A stretch of 64,000 bases of DNA from an uncultured bacterium (GTDB lineage: Bacteria; Sysuimicrobiota; Sysuimicrobiia; Sysuimicrobiales; Sysuimicrobiaceae). Numbering within the stretch: the first letter of the stretch is position 1; each line of letters begins with the position of its first letter. The notes below the pieces were generated by a model. That model saw only the letters and a list, made by a program, of their open reading frames with translations. It had not been told where the DNA came from and did no database searches. Made by a program: the position numbers and the translations under genes. This document shows positions 1-8,363 of the stretch, one piece after another. The stretch covers positions 1-64,000 of the forward strand of contig CALIMJ010000002.1 of NCBI GenBank assembly GCA_938028835.1. Direction: 5' to 3'.

Positions 1-1167
1 CTTCGCGCGCCGGTACGGGCGGTCCGTGGTCATAGCGTCGTACGCGTCCGCCACCGCCAGCACCCGGGCTGGAAAGATGATCTCGTCGCCCTTCAGCCCC
101 AGGGGGTAGCCGGACCCGTCCAGGCGTTCGTGGTGCTGGGCCAGGATGTCCAGCGAATCGCGGTAGAGGCTGATGCGCTCGAGGATCCGCACGCCCGCTT
201 CCACATGGCGCTTCATCTCCTCGTACTCTTCGGGGCTGAGGGGCCCGGTCTTGAGGAGGACGGAGTCGGGGATGGTGACCTTACCCACGTCGTGAACCCG
301 GGCCACCGCGTGCAGGCCCCACAGGAGTTCTCGCTGAAGGCCCAGGCGTTCCCCCAGAGCGCGGGCGAGGTCGGCAACCCGGACGGAGTGCCTGGCGGTG
401 TAGGGATCCCGCAGGTCCACGGCGTCCGCGAGGGCGTGGAGGAAGTTGTCGGTCTCCACGCGGAGCCGGACGTAGTTGTCGTAGGCAAGTTTGGCGGTGA
501 AGAGGGCTGGCAAGAGTAGGCTGGGTGCGGTAGGGTGAATTTGCCACAGCGCAGCGATGGCTACGGATACCGATGTTACTCCAGCAAAAAAGGGCGCTAC
601 ACCCCTCACGTAGGATGCTAACAGCGCGCGATAGCCGATGTTTTGGACGAGGGCGAGGGGCAGCGACAACAGCATCGCGTTACTTAGTGTGTACACAAAT
701 CCCGCAGCGAGCGCAGCACCCAGAGTGTGGGGAGATGTAACGACTAAACCTGGCTGCCAACCGGTGCTGCCAAGGTAAAGATGGTAGAAATTGCCAGCGA
801 GCCAGAGGGAGAATGCTCCATTGGAGGCGTTGTATAGTGCCTTGTACCAGGGCTTGTTCAGTTGGATGTCGGATGCTGCGGCTGCGAGGGCTGCGAGAAA
901 CACCGCGAAAGGCCAGCCAGCGAGAAATAGCACGGGAAGGTGTACGGCCGAACTAAGCACCACCTCGGAAGTCTCACGGCCGAGCGGCAGGCGAGTCGGC
1001 TTTAGCTCGAGGAGTACCGCTAGAAACGTGGCGGCCATGAGCCCTAGAGCTCGGACGGGTGAGATAGTGTAAGGCGCGGCCCCGAGAGTGGCCACGGCGT
1101 GGCCGACCGCGACGAGGAGGAGGGTGGCGGCAAAAGCGACGAGAAAAACGAGCACGGATGGCCGCAC
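1..1167 (-). CDS. Membrane HD-GYP domain protein, partial (C-terminus outside window)
   Basis: One uninterrupted frame of 389 codons runs off the left edge. The N-terminal ~210 residues are hydrophobic with about six membrane segments. A HD-GYP phosphodiesterase domain follows from about residue 225: HD dyad at H292-D293 (VHDVGK), the HHERLDGSGYP signature with GYP at 353-355, then the DAYDAMTTDRPYRRAK stretch at the window edge. HD-GYP enzymes hydrolyse cyclic di-GMP (some cleave cGAMP), so this is probably a signal-controlled c-di-GMP phosphodiesterase. The GTG start at 1167 is chosen because AGGAGG lies 7 bases upstream and a later start would delete the first membrane helix. The membrane part (about 540-1100) is visibly less G+C-rich than the catalytic part. 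Its ligand is unknown; small peptide frames lie just upstream on the same strand. Confidence 0.9.
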   Translation of the reverse strand, partial: MRPSVLVFLVAFAATLLLVAVGHAVATLGAAPYTISPVRALGLMAATFLAVLLELKPTRLPLGRETSEVVLSSAVHLPVLFLAGWPFAVFLAALAAAASDIQLNKPWYKALYNASNGAFSLWLAGNFYHLYLGSTGWQPGLVVTSPHTLGAALAAGFVYTLSNAMLLSLPLALVQNIGYRALLASYVRGVAPFFAGVTSVSVAIAALWQIHPTAPSLLLPALFTAKLAYDNYVRLRVETDNFLHALADAVDLRDPYTARHSVRVADLARALGERLGLQRELLWGLHAVARVHDVGKVTIPDSVLLKTGPLSPEEYEEMKRHVEAGVRILERISLYRDSLDILAQHHERLDGSGYPLGLKGDEIIFPARVLAVADAYDAMTTDRPYRRAK

Positions 1168-1275
1168 CTCCCCACCTCCTCGCAGTCGCTTGTCCCGCGA
1201 GGACTGAGGAGCAATCAGCGTGCCACCCGCGCGATTACGAACCCAAGCGTGGTTAGGCGTGCGCTCGACTAAGCA

Positions 1276-1362
1276 CTACCCCCACTTGCCGAACGCGCCG
1301 GCAGACACCAGCAGCGAAGCCAGAGTCGACAGTAGCAGAACCAGCTTGCCCCACTTGTTCAT
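1276..1362 (-). CDS. Candidate small hydrophobic peptide (28 aa), KWG at both ends
   Basis: An ATG frame of 28 codons plus stop, preceded by GGGAGGGG about 7 bases upstream. The peptide begins MNKWGK, has a Leu/Ser/Ala-rich hydrophobic core, and ends AFGKWG. It lies about 110 bp upstream of the HD-GYP gene on the same strand. Length, positive N-terminus and hydrophobic core resemble a signal-peptide-like leader or a short secreted or membrane peptide. I recognise no family. It lacks the Cys and YQP features of AgrD-type autoinducers. It could be a peptide signal or a membrane regulator of its neighbour, but that is inference from position. Not confirmed as translated. Confidence 0.4.
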   Translation of the reverse strand: MNKWGKLVLLLSTLASLLVSAGAFGKWG

Positions 1363-1406
1363 CTGGATCCCCTCCCTGTCTGGTTTTTTGGACCGAAGCC
1401 TGGATG

Positions 1407-1424
1407 TTAGCCCCACTTGTTCAC
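1407..1424 (-). other. Five-codon micro-ORF MNKWG-stop with ribosome site
   Basis: GTG AAC AAG TGG GGC TAA, preceded by GGAGG (1433-1437) at a spacing of 8. The fourteen bases TGAACAAGTGGGGC are repeated exactly at the start of the 28-aa peptide 62 bp downstream. It is either a partial duplication of that peptide's start or a leader mini-ORF whose translation affects the next one. I know of no described family. Confidence 0.4.
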
Positions 1425-1480
1425 GACCAAAACCTCCGGTCGCTTGACGTGGCACCGATATTGCTCTAACATCACCGCGG

Positions 1481-1642
1481 CCGCAGCCCCGTGGCTGCGG
1501 TCTACCGGAACCGCGTTCCGGGCAGATATGGGGTTGCACGGGTAACCGTGCAACCAGAACCAGGATGCCGGCGAGGCAGCTCTCGCCAGGCTGTTGACTG
1601 TCAGGCTGCGCGGCAGCCGCGGCAGAGACGCCTTCGCGCGGC
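1481..1642. other. Cluster of strong hairpins; unidentified structured element
   Basis: Perfect or near-perfect stems follow one another: 1481-1488/1493-1500 (8 bp), 1505-1511/1515-1521 (7 bp), 1532-1541/1546-1555 (10 bp, loop GTAA on the + strand, a GNRA tetraloop), 1570-1575/1582-1587 (6 bp), 1604-1609/1613-1618 (6 bp) and 1616-1621/1637-1642 (6 bp, competing with the previous one). The GNRA loop favours a + strand RNA, which would lie in the glgA leader. On the - strand it would precede the KWG peptides and the HD-GYP gene. I could not match it to the c-di-GMP, c-di-AMP, SAM, cobalamin or glycine riboswitch cores. The rest of the 1168-1736 gap holds only the peptide frames and the glgA ribosome site. 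Confidence 0.4.
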
Positions 1643-1736
1643 ATGTTCGCAGCGCGGGCGGGTTTTTGTCAAGTAAGTTTAGTTTTCCCGCACGTTTTCG
1701 GATCACCGACGCAGACAAAAACACGGAGGTCTGACT

Positions 1737-3209
1737 GTGCGCGTCCTGTTTGTGTCCTCGGAGGTCGCGCCGTTCTCCAAGACCGGGGGGTTGGCTGACG
1801 TGAGTGGGGCGCTGCCTGCGGCTCTGGCAAGGACGGGCGTAAGCGCCCGGATGGTGACGCCCCTGTATCGGAGCGTCCGACAGGGGACGTGGGAGCTACG
1901 TCGTGTAGGGGAGGTGCGGGTGGCCCTGGGGGCGCCCGCGGGAGAACGCGTGGCCGTGTGGGAAGGTGCTCTGCCAGGCGCTAACGTGGCCGTGTGGTTC
2001 GTGGACCACCCAGCGAGCTTCGACCGGCCCGGGCTGTACGGGGAGTCAGGCCGGGACTACCCAGACAACCTGGAACGGTTCGCCCTGTTCTGCCGCGCCA
2101 CCCTTTCCTGGGTTCAGGCCTCCGGATGGCAGCCGGACGTGGTCCACTGCAACGACTGGCAGACCGCCCTCATCCCCGTGTACCTGAGGACGTGGCCGGA
2201 CCGGGCCTGGGATCCGGTCGGCTCCCTGCTGACGGTGCACAATCTCGCGTACCAGGGCCTGTTTCCGGCCGAGAAGTACCCTTCCCTCGGACTCCCCCCG
2301 GAGCTGTACAGTGCCCGTTATCTGGAGTTCTGGGGTCAGGTGAACCTGCTCAAGGGTGGACTGGTGTTCGCCGATGTTCTCAGTACCGTGAGCGAGACGT
2401 ACGCACGCGAGATCCAGACTCCGGAGCTGGGCTGCGGACTGGACGGCGTGCTGCGCGAGAGGGCAGCGGACCTGTACGGGATCCTGAACGGCGTCGACTA
2501 CTCAGTCTGGGATCCCCGAAACGACCACTACCTCCCGGCCCGCTACGGCCCCGAGGACCTTTCCGGCAAGGCGGCGTGCAAGAGAGCTTTGCAGCAGGAG
2601 ATGGGGCTGCGTGTAGACCCGGGTGTTCCGCTTTTCGGTATGGTTTCCAGATTGGTGGAGCAGAAAGGGGTGGACCTGGTGGCCGCGTGTGTGGACCGGT
2701 TCCCGGCTGCAGGGGCCCAGCTGGTGATCCTCGGGACCGGCGATCCCACCTACGAGGAGGCGCTGCAGCAGGCGGGCGAGCGCCACCCCGGGTGGGTTGG
2801 GGTGCGCATCGGGTTCGACGAACGCCTGGCCCACTGGATCGAGGCAGGGTGCGACGCCTTCCTGATGCCGTCCCGCTACGAGCCCTCTGGCCTGAACCAG
2901 CTGTACAGCCTGCGGTACGGCACGGTGCCCGTGGTGCGCAGGACCGGCGGCCTGGCGGACAGTGTGGTAGACGCCACGCCGGAGGCGCTGGCTCGGGGGG
3001 AGGCGAACGGCTTTGTGTTCGAAGAGTACTCGCCCGAGGCGTTCTGGGGTGCGGTGCAGCGCGCCCTGGCGGCGTACCGGGACCCGGTCACCTGGGGCAG
3101 GCTTCTCCGCGCGGGTATGGCTGCGGACTTCTCGTGGGAGCGCGCAGCAGGCCGCTACCTGGACCTGTACCGACTGGCCAGGCGGAAGCGGGATGCGGTA
3201 CCCTCGTGA
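1737..3209 (+). CDS. glgA: Glycogen synthase (ADP-glucose type)
   Basis: GT5-family starch/glycogen synthase, 490 residues, normal full length. It transfers glucose from ADP-glucose to the end of an alpha-1,4-glucan in the cytoplasm. The N-terminus carries the KTGGLADV nucleotide-sugar loop at residues 15-22. The C-terminal GT-B half has PSRYEPSGLNQLYSLRYG and RRTGGLADSV, the acceptor and ADP-binding region. The GTG start has GGAGG 7 bases upstream. The GalT-like gene begins 31 bp downstream, so the pair is probably cotranscribed and handles sugar nucleotides and storage glucan. No glgC, glgB or glgP is visible in the window. Confidence 0.96.
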   Translation: MRVLFVSSEVAPFSKTGGLADVSGALPAALARTGVSARMVTPLYRSVRQGTWELRRVGEVRVALGAPAGERVAVWEGALPGANVAVWFVDHPASFDRPGLYGESGRDYPDNLERFALFCRATLSWVQASGWQPDVVHCNDWQTALIPVYLRTWPDRAWDPVGSLLTVHNLAYQGLFPAEKYPSLGLPPELYSARYLEFWGQVNLLKGGLVFADVLSTVSETYAREIQTPELGCGLDGVLRERAADLYGILNGVDYSVWDPRNDHYLPARYGPEDLSGKAACKRALQQEMGLRVDPGVPLFGMVSRLVEQKGVDLVAACVDRFPAAGAQLVILGTGDPTYEEALQQAGERHPGWVGVRIGFDERLAHWIEAGCDAFLMPSRYEPSGLNQLYSLRYGTVPVVRRTGGLADSVVDATPEALARGEANGFVFEEYSPEAFWGAVQRALAAYRDPVTWGRLLRAGMAADFSWERAAGRYLDLYRLARRKRDAVPS

Positions 3210-3239
3210 CCGTGCGTACAGGTGGTGGGGAGGAGCCGG

Positions 3240-4310
3240 ATGCCTGAGCTGCGGCGGGACGTGGTCTCCGGGCGGTGGGTGATCATCGCCACCGAGAGGG
3301 CGTCCCGGCCCACGGACTTCCTGAGGGGGCGGGAGTGGGCACCTTCGGACCACGACCGGTGCCCGTTCTGTCCCGGCCGGGAGCACGAGACACCGCCCGA
3401 AATCTACGCCGTCCGCCCGGAAGGCCCGCGGGACGGGCCGGGGTGGCGAGTGCGGGTGGTGCCGAACAAGTACCCGGCCCTGCGCATCGAGGGGGAGCTG
3501 TACGCGGAGGGCGCACCCCTGTTCGAGCGGATGGACGCCGTGGGGGCCCACGAGGTGATCGTGGAGACCCCGGAGCACGACACCCACCTGGGCCTGCTGC
3601 CCGACGACCACGTGGCAGACGTTCTCCGCACGTACCGGGAGCGGTACGTGGACCTGGACCGCGACCCCCGCTTCCAGTACGCGCTGCTGTTCCGCAACCA
3701 CGGACGGACCGCGGGCGCCAGCCTGTCGCATCCCCACTCGCAGCTCATCGCCCTGCCGGTGATCCCCCGCCGGGCGGAGGAGGAGCTGGAGGTGGCGCGG
3801 CGGTACTTCGCGGACCACGCCCGGTGCCTGTACTGTGACGTGGTGTCCGCGGAGCTGGATCGGCGGGAACGGGTGGTGTACGAGAACGACGCGTTTCTGG
3901 CCTACGAACCCTACGCCTCGCGGTTCCCCTTCGAGACCTGGGTGATCCCCAAATTCCACCAGGCCTCCTTCGGGCACCTGGAAGACGAGGAGCTCCTGGA
4001 ACTGGCGGACGCTTTACGGGCCACCCTCCACAAGCTGCACGCGGCGCTGGACAATCCTCCGTACAACTTCATCGTCCACAGTGCGCCCTACGACTCGCTG
4101 CCCGAGCACCTGTACCACTGGCACATCGAGATCATGCCCCGGCTGACGTCGGTGGCGGGCTTCGAGTGGGGCACGGGATTCTACATCAACGTGGTCCCCC
4201 CGGAGCAGGCCGCGCTGTTCCTGCGGGACGCCCCGGCGCGACCCGCCCCGCAGGCCCCGGTGGCCATCCGGGAGCCGGTAGAGGTGCACGGGGAGGTGGG
4301 CGGGCAGTAG
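3240..4310 (+). CDS. galT: Galactose-1-phosphate uridylyltransferase family protein
   Basis: HIT-superfamily nucleotidyltransferase of 356 residues. GalT exchanges UMP between UDP-glucose and galactose-1-phosphate (Leloir pathway). Visible features: zinc-type CxxC at C41/C44 (CPFC), a second pair-like CLYCDV near residue 200, and the active-site HPHSQ at 164-168, whose second histidine is the nucleotidylated one. The start is set at the ATG after GGGAGGAG rather than the upstream GTG. Because the partner is glgA, a relative acting on ADP-glucose or glucose-1-phosphate cannot be excluded. The gene ends 7 bp from the converging TRAP operon. Confidence 0.88.
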   Translation: MPELRRDVVSGRWVIIATERASRPTDFLRGREWAPSDHDRCPFCPGREHETPPEIYAVRPEGPRDGPGWRVRVVPNKYPALRIEGELYAEGAPLFERMDAVGAHEVIVETPEHDTHLGLLPDDHVADVLRTYRERYVDLDRDPRFQYALLFRNHGRTAGASLSHPHSQLIALPVIPRRAEEELEVARRYFADHARCLYCDVVSAELDRRERVVYENDAFLAYEPYASRFPFETWVIPKFHQASFGHLEDEELLELADALRATLHKLHAALDNPPYNFIVHSAPYDSLPEHLYHWHIEIMPRLTSVAGFEWGTGFYINVVPPEQAALFLRDAPARPAPQAPVAIREPVEVHGEVGGQ

Positions 4311-4317
4311 CGGACGG

Positions 4318-5643
4318 CTACTGGATCAGGACGCTGGGCAGCCACAGGGCCAGCTGCGGGAAGAAGTACACGAGGAGCAGCGCCACCACCTGCAGGACCA
4401 GGAACGGCATCATCCCCCACCAGATGTCAGACAGGAGGACACCTGGCGGGGCTACGCCCTTGATGTAGAAGGCAGCCATGGCCACGGGCGGGCTGAGGAA
4501 GGCGGTCTGGAGGTTCACCGCCACGAGCACGCCCAGCCAGATAGGGTCGATCCCGTACCCCTGAGCCAGCGGCCAGAAGAGCGGCATGAAGATGATGATG
4601 ATCTCGGTCCACTCCAGGGGCCAGCCCAGCAGGAACACCACGATCAGCATGAGCCACAGGAACTGGGGGCCTGTGAGCCCGAGGCCGGTAATGAGCTGTT
4701 CGATCACCCGTGAGCCCCCGAGCCGGGCGAACACGGCGGAGAAGATGTTGCTGCCCACGAACAGGAACAGCACGGTGCTGGACGTTCGCAGGGAGTGGTA
4801 CACGGACTCCCGGAGGGTCTGCCAGGTCAGGCGGCGGTAGGCGGCGCTGAGGGCCAGGGCCCCCAGCGCACCCATGGCCGCGGCCTCTGTGGGGGCCGCC
4901 AGGCCTGCCACGATGGATCCCAGCACGGCCACGATCAACAGGGAGATGGGCAGGACCCCGGTGGCCAGCATGCCGAGGATCTGGGGCACCGTGTAGTTGC
5001 GCTCCTCCTTGGGCAGGGGCGGGCTCAGGTCGGGCCGCAACAGGGCGCGGAGCAGGATGTAGGCCACGTACAGCGCCGCCAGCAGGAACCCCGGGATGAA
5101 AGCTGCCAGGTACAGCTTCACGATGGAGATCCCGGCGTTGGCGGCGTAGAGGATCAGCAGGACGCTGGGGGGGATCAGGATGCCCAAGGTGCCGCCCGCG
5201 GCCACGGAGCCGGTAGCGAGGCGCTTGTCGTACCGGAGGCGCAGCATGGGCGGGAGGGCCAGCAGGCCCATGATGGTCACCGACGCGCCGATGATGCCTG
5301 TGGCCATGGCGAAGATGGTGCAGGTGATCACCGTCGCCAGCGCCAGGGACCCGGGAAGCGGGCCCGACGCCACCAGGATGGCGTGGAACAGCCGGTCCAT
5401 CACCCCGGACCGCTCCAGCACGTAGCCCATGAAGACGAAGAGAACGATAGAGATCAGCACGTCGTTGGTCATCACCTGGAACGTCCGGATGGCCATGAGG
5501 TTGAACAGCTCCGGCCCCCACCCGATCCCGAGGGTCCCGAACACGAGCCCCAGGCCCAGGAGGGTGAAGGCGGTGGGGAAGCCGACGAAGATGGCCAGGG
5601 TGAGGACGAGGAGCTGGATGATGCCCAGGGTCTCGGGATTCAC
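4318..5643 (-). CDS. dctM: TRAP transporter large permease subunit (DctM-type)
   Basis: 441 residues, about a dozen hydrophobic helices and normal DctM length. It is the ion-coupled translocation subunit of a tripartite ATP-independent periplasmic transporter, working with the DctQ and DctP partners encoded upstream. The GTG start overlaps the dctQ stop (GTGA), which suggests translational coupling. Typical stretches are the GFPTAFTLLGLGLVFG start and IPPSVLLILYA. Last gene of the probable iclR-dctP-dctQ-dctM unit. Confidence 0.95.
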   Translation of the reverse strand: MNPETLGIIQLLVLTLAIFVGFPTAFTLLGLGLVFGTLGIGWGPELFNLMAIRTFQVMTNDVLISIVLFVFMGYVLERSGVMDRLFHAILVASGPLPGSLALATVITCTIFAMATGIIGASVTIMGLLALPPMLRLRYDKRLATGSVAAGGTLGILIPPSVLLILYAANAGISIVKLYLAAFIPGFLLAALYVAYILLRALLRPDLSPPLPKEERNYTVPQILGMLATGVLPISLLIVAVLGSIVAGLAAPTEAAAMGALGALALSAAYRRLTWQTLRESVYHSLRTSSTVLFLFVGSNIFSAVFARLGGSRVIEQLITGLGLTGPQFLWLMLIVVFLLGWPLEWTEIIIIFMPLFWPLAQGYGIDPIWLGVLVAVNLQTAFLSPPVAMAAFYIKGVAPPGVLLSDIWWGMMPFLVLQVVALLLVYFFPQLALWLPSVLIQ

Positions 5644-6176
5644 GCGACTACCTCGTGCTTATGGGGCTCACCGGGCCAGCGGTTAGTGCGGATGGCCACC
5701 AGGCAACGGAGGACCTGGGCGACCCCCTGGAGTGCCAGGAGCACCGCGGTGAGCGGGATCACGAACTTCAGCGGGTAGATGGGCCGGCCGTACGGGCTGA
5801 AGGGGGAGGTCTCCCGGACCAGGAAGGACTGCCAGAAGTACGACCAGCCGGCATACGTCAGGGCGTACATAGCCGGGAAGAAGACCGCCAGGTACAGGAC
5901 CAGGTCGATGAGGGCCTGGGTCCGGGGCGAGAACCGGCGGTAGAACACGTCGCCCCGGACGTGGGCGTCCCGCGCGAGCGTGTAGGCAGCCCCCAGCATG
6001 AAGTAGGCGCCGTACAGCATGACGGTGGTGTCGAAGGCCCACGTGGTGGGGGCGCTGAACAAGTATCGGGCGAACACCTCGTAGCCGAGGGAAAGGGTCA
6101 GGGGGAGGATCATCCAGGCGGCGACGACCCCCACGAGGTTGGAGAGGAATGACAGCCTCTGGATCCACGCTTCCAC
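5640..6176 (-). CDS. dctQ: TRAP transporter small permease subunit (DctQ-type)
   Basis: 178 residues with four membrane segments, as expected for the small TRAP subunit that holds the solute receptor to DctM. The start is the GTG at 6176, preceded by AAGGAGG with 6-base spacing; longer in-frame extensions are not credible protein. It follows a strong intercistronic hairpin after dctP and ends overlapping dctM. Confidence 0.9.
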   Translation of the reverse strand: MEAWIQRLSFLSNLVGVVAAWMILPLTLSLGYEVFARYLFSAPTTWAFDTTVMLYGAYFMLGAAYTLARDAHVRGDVFYRRFSPRTQALIDLVLYLAVFFPAMYALTYAGWSYFWQSFLVRETSPFSPYGRPIYPLKFVIPLTAVLLALQGVAQVLRCLVAIRTNRWPGEPHKHEVVA

Positions 6177-6196
6177 GAGCGCCCTCCTTTTGCAAG

Positions 6197-6229
6197 CGGC
6201 GGGTGGCCCCCGCCGGGGGCCACCCGCCG
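6197..6229 (-). terminator. 15-bp perfect intercistronic stem-loop between dctP and dctQ
   Basis: Arms 6197-6211 and 6215-6229 are exact complements around a 3-base loop. No T-run follows in the direction of transcription, and dctQ continues 20 bp on. It is therefore better read as an RNA-stabilising or attenuating hairpin that lets the receptor gene be expressed above the permease genes, a common arrangement for solute-binding proteins. Confidence 0.6.
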
Positions 6230-6238
6230 GGGAACGTC

Positions 6239-7396
6239 CTAGCGCCGGCGGAACCAGTGCTCGAAGGCCGGGCGGTTGTCCACGTAGGTCCGCAGCTTCC
6301 ACGACACCACCCGGCGCGCCCAGGCCCGCTGACTCTGGATGATGCGGGCGAAGGTGGGGTTCGCCTTGCTGTGACGCTCGATGAGGACGTCCCACGCCTT
6401 GAGCTGCGCTTCCAGCACGGGCCGCGGGGTCACGAAGACCCGGACTCTGCGCTGCGTTTCCAGTTCCTCCAGGTCCTTGCTGTTGCGGTCGATCATCTTG
6501 TGCTGGAAGTCCGCGCTCTCAGCCAGGATAGCGTTGCGGACGATGGCCTTTAGGTCTGCGGGGAGTGCGTCCCACTTGCTCTTGTTGAACAGGACCTCCA
6601 AGCACTCCACGGGCTGGTGGTAGCTCTGCAGCATGTAGACCTTCCGGACGTCGGGGAACCCCAGGAGCTTGTCGGAGGTGGGGTTGTTGAACTCCGCACC
6701 GTCGATCACACCCCGTTCCAGGGCGGGTACGATCTCCGCACCCGGGAGGATCACCACGCTGGCTCCCATCTCTTTGAACAGCTCCGCGGACAGGCCCACC
6801 GTGCGGTACTTGGTGCGCTGGAGCTGCTCCGGCCGGAGGACGGGGTTACGGAACCAGCCGAGGGGTTGCGTGGGAATGGGGCCGTGCAGGAAGGAGACCA
6901 CGTTCATCTTGAGCTCGTTCTGCAGAAGGTTCTGGTACATGTCGAACCCGCCGCCGTAGTAGAACCAGGCCAGCAGGTCGATGGCGTCCATGCCGAAGGA
7001 GGGGCCCGTTCCGAACAGGCTGGCGGCCACGTGCTTGCCGAACCAGTAGGCGGTGACCCCGTGACCGCCGTCCAGGACGCCGCGGTTCACCGCGTCGATC
7101 ACCTCGAACGCTGGGACAACGGCTCCCGCGGGCAGCACGTCGAAGCGCAGCCGCCCCCCGGACATCTCGTTGACGCGCTGGGCGAGGCTGACGATGACCT
7201 CGTGGAAGATGTCGCGTGTGGGCCAGGTGGACTGGACCTTCCACACGGTGGGCGCCTGTGCGCGGGCCACGTTCACCCGAGGTAGGGTAGCCGTGGCCGC
7301 CACCGCACCGGCCGCCACCGCAGACTTCAGGAACGTACGCCGCGAGATCCGGCGTGCCTTCTGCCCGTTCCGGGCGTTCCTCGCTCGCGTGCCCAT
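6239..7396 (-). CDS. dctP: TRAP transporter substrate-binding protein (DctP-type), Tat-exported
   Basis: 385 residues. A Tat signal lies at the N-terminus (SRRTFLK at 18-24, alanine-rich core, probable cut near residue 46). The mature part is an extracytoplasmic receptor with the TRAP stretches KYRTVGLSAELFKEMGASV and AEIVPALERGVIDGAEFNNP. That pattern resembles my recollection of alpha-keto-acid receptors (TakP-like); substrate assignment is inference. Divergent neighbours for glycolate and glyoxylate use make glyoxylate, pyruvate or glycolate plausible ligands. The start is the ATG at 7396 after a G-rich ribosome site; upstream frame extensions are spurious. Confidence 0.92.
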   Translation of the reverse strand: MGTRARNARNGQKARRISRRTFLKSAVAAGAVAATATLPRVNVARAQAPTVWKVQSTWPTRDIFHEVIVSLAQRVNEMSGGRLRFDVLPAGAVVPAFEVIDAVNRGVLDGGHGVTAYWFGKHVAASLFGTGPSFGMDAIDLLAWFYYGGGFDMYQNLLQNELKMNVVSFLHGPIPTQPLGWFRNPVLRPEQLQRTKYRTVGLSAELFKEMGASVVILPGAEIVPALERGVIDGAEFNNPTSDKLLGFPDVRKVYMLQSYHQPVECLEVLFNKSKWDALPADLKAIVRNAILAESADFQHKMIDRNSKDLEELETQRRVRVFVTPRPVLEAQLKAWDVLIERHSKANPTFARIIQSQRAWARRVVSWKLRTYVDNRPAFEHWFRRR

Positions 7397-7502
7397 ACCA
7401 ACCCCCCCTTGTTTGGGCTTGAGGTGCGTGGGACCGGCACCGACTGGTCCGCCCATCCCTCCTTTCCGTCGGCGAAATTCCGGTGCCCCGACAGGGCAGT
7501 GT

Positions 7503-8348
7503 CTACGATTCGGAGGGAACCGGGATCTTCCCTGCCGGCGGCGGACTGTTCCGCACGGCGGAAAACCCCAGGCGACGGCTGATCTCATCCGCCGCGGAGA
7601 CCACCGTAGCCGCCACCTGCGGGATCCGGCGGTTGGGCAGGCGGCTGGCGGGCGCGGACACGGACAGGGCCGCTGCCACGCGTCCGGCGGCGTCCCGCAC
7701 AGGGGCAGCCACGCAGCGTACCCCGGACTCTCGCTCCTCCCGGTCGACCGCGTAGCCGCGAGCCCGGACCACCCGCAGCTCCCGGACCACGGCATCGGGG
7801 TCGGTCAGGGTGCGGGGCGTGAAGCGGGGGAGGGGGCCGCGGCCCAGGAGCTTCCGAACCTCCTCCTCCGGTTCCCAGGCCAGGAGGACCTTGCCCACGC
7901 CGGTGCAGTACAGGGGGTGTCGCGACCCGGGCTGTCCGAACAGGCGCAGCATGCGATCGCTCTCCACCTGGAGGACGTACACGGCCTCGGCGCCGTCGCG
8001 CACCGCGAGGTTGGCGGTCTCCTCCACCCGATCCACCAACTCCACCATGACCGGACGCGCCACGTCGGGCAGGCGCTGGGCTCGGAGGAATCCCATGCCC
8101 ACCTCGAACGCCCGCAGGCCCACGCGGTAGCGGCCGTCCTCCACGGGCTGCACGAAGCCGCGGCGGCGCAGGGTCTCCAGTAGACGGTGGGTGGTGCTCA
8201 CCGGCAGGCGCGCCCTGCGGGCGACCTCGGACAGATTCAGGTCCTGGCCCTGGGCCAGGACCTCGAGGACGGCAAGACCCCGGAGCAGGGCTCGGACGTG
8301 AACGTCCGACTGCCGGGCGGTGCTGTGGGCTCTTCTTCCCTCCCCCAT
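7503..8348 (-). CDS. IclR-family transcriptional regulator
   Basis: 281 residues: an N-terminal winged helix (NLSEVARRARLPVSTTHRLLETL) and a C-terminal IclR effector domain (LYCTGVGKVLLAW, GYAVDREERESGVRCVAAPV). IclR proteins often control glyoxylate, aromatic or 2-oxo-acid pathways. The gene sits head-to-head with malate synthase-glcDEF and 106 bp before dctP on its own strand. It probably senses a substrate or intermediate of this locus and controls both directions. The ATG at 8348 was chosen because the HTH begins shortly after it. An AGAA-N2-TTCT inverted repeat in the divergent gap is a candidate operator. Confidence 0.92.
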   Translation of the reverse strand: MGEGRRAHSTARQSDVHVRALLRGLAVLEVLAQGQDLNLSEVARRARLPVSTTHRLLETLRRRGFVQPVEDGRYRVGLRAFEVGMGFLRAQRLPDVARPVMVELVDRVEETANLAVRDGAEAVYVLQVESDRMLRLFGQPGSRHPLYCTGVGKVLLAWEPEEEVRKLLGRGPLPRFTPRTLTDPDAVVRELRVVRARGYAVDREERESGVRCVAAPVRDAAGRVAAALSVSAPASRLPNRRIPQVAATVVSAADEISRRLGFSAVRNSPPPAGKIPVPSES

Positions 8349-8363
8349 GTCTTTCCGTATTGT

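Noticed and set aside
1276-1362. AgrD-type cyclic autoinducer peptide
   Set aside because: Size and hydrophobic leader are similar, but the thiolactone cysteine and the acidic tail are absent and no AgrB is visible in the window.
1168-1736. c-di-GMP or other known riboswitch in the hairpin cluster
   Set aside because: I looked for the conserved core strings of the c-di-GMP-I, c-di-AMP, cobalamin, SAM and glycine classes on both strands and found none; left as unidentified structure.
2502-3977. 491-codon open frame antisense to glgA/galT
   Set aside because: Shadow frame spanning two well-supported genes on the + strand.
4795-5778. 327-codon + strand open frame across dctM/dctQ
   Set aside because: Gly/Gln/Asp-rich translation without a domain; antisense to clear TRAP permease genes.
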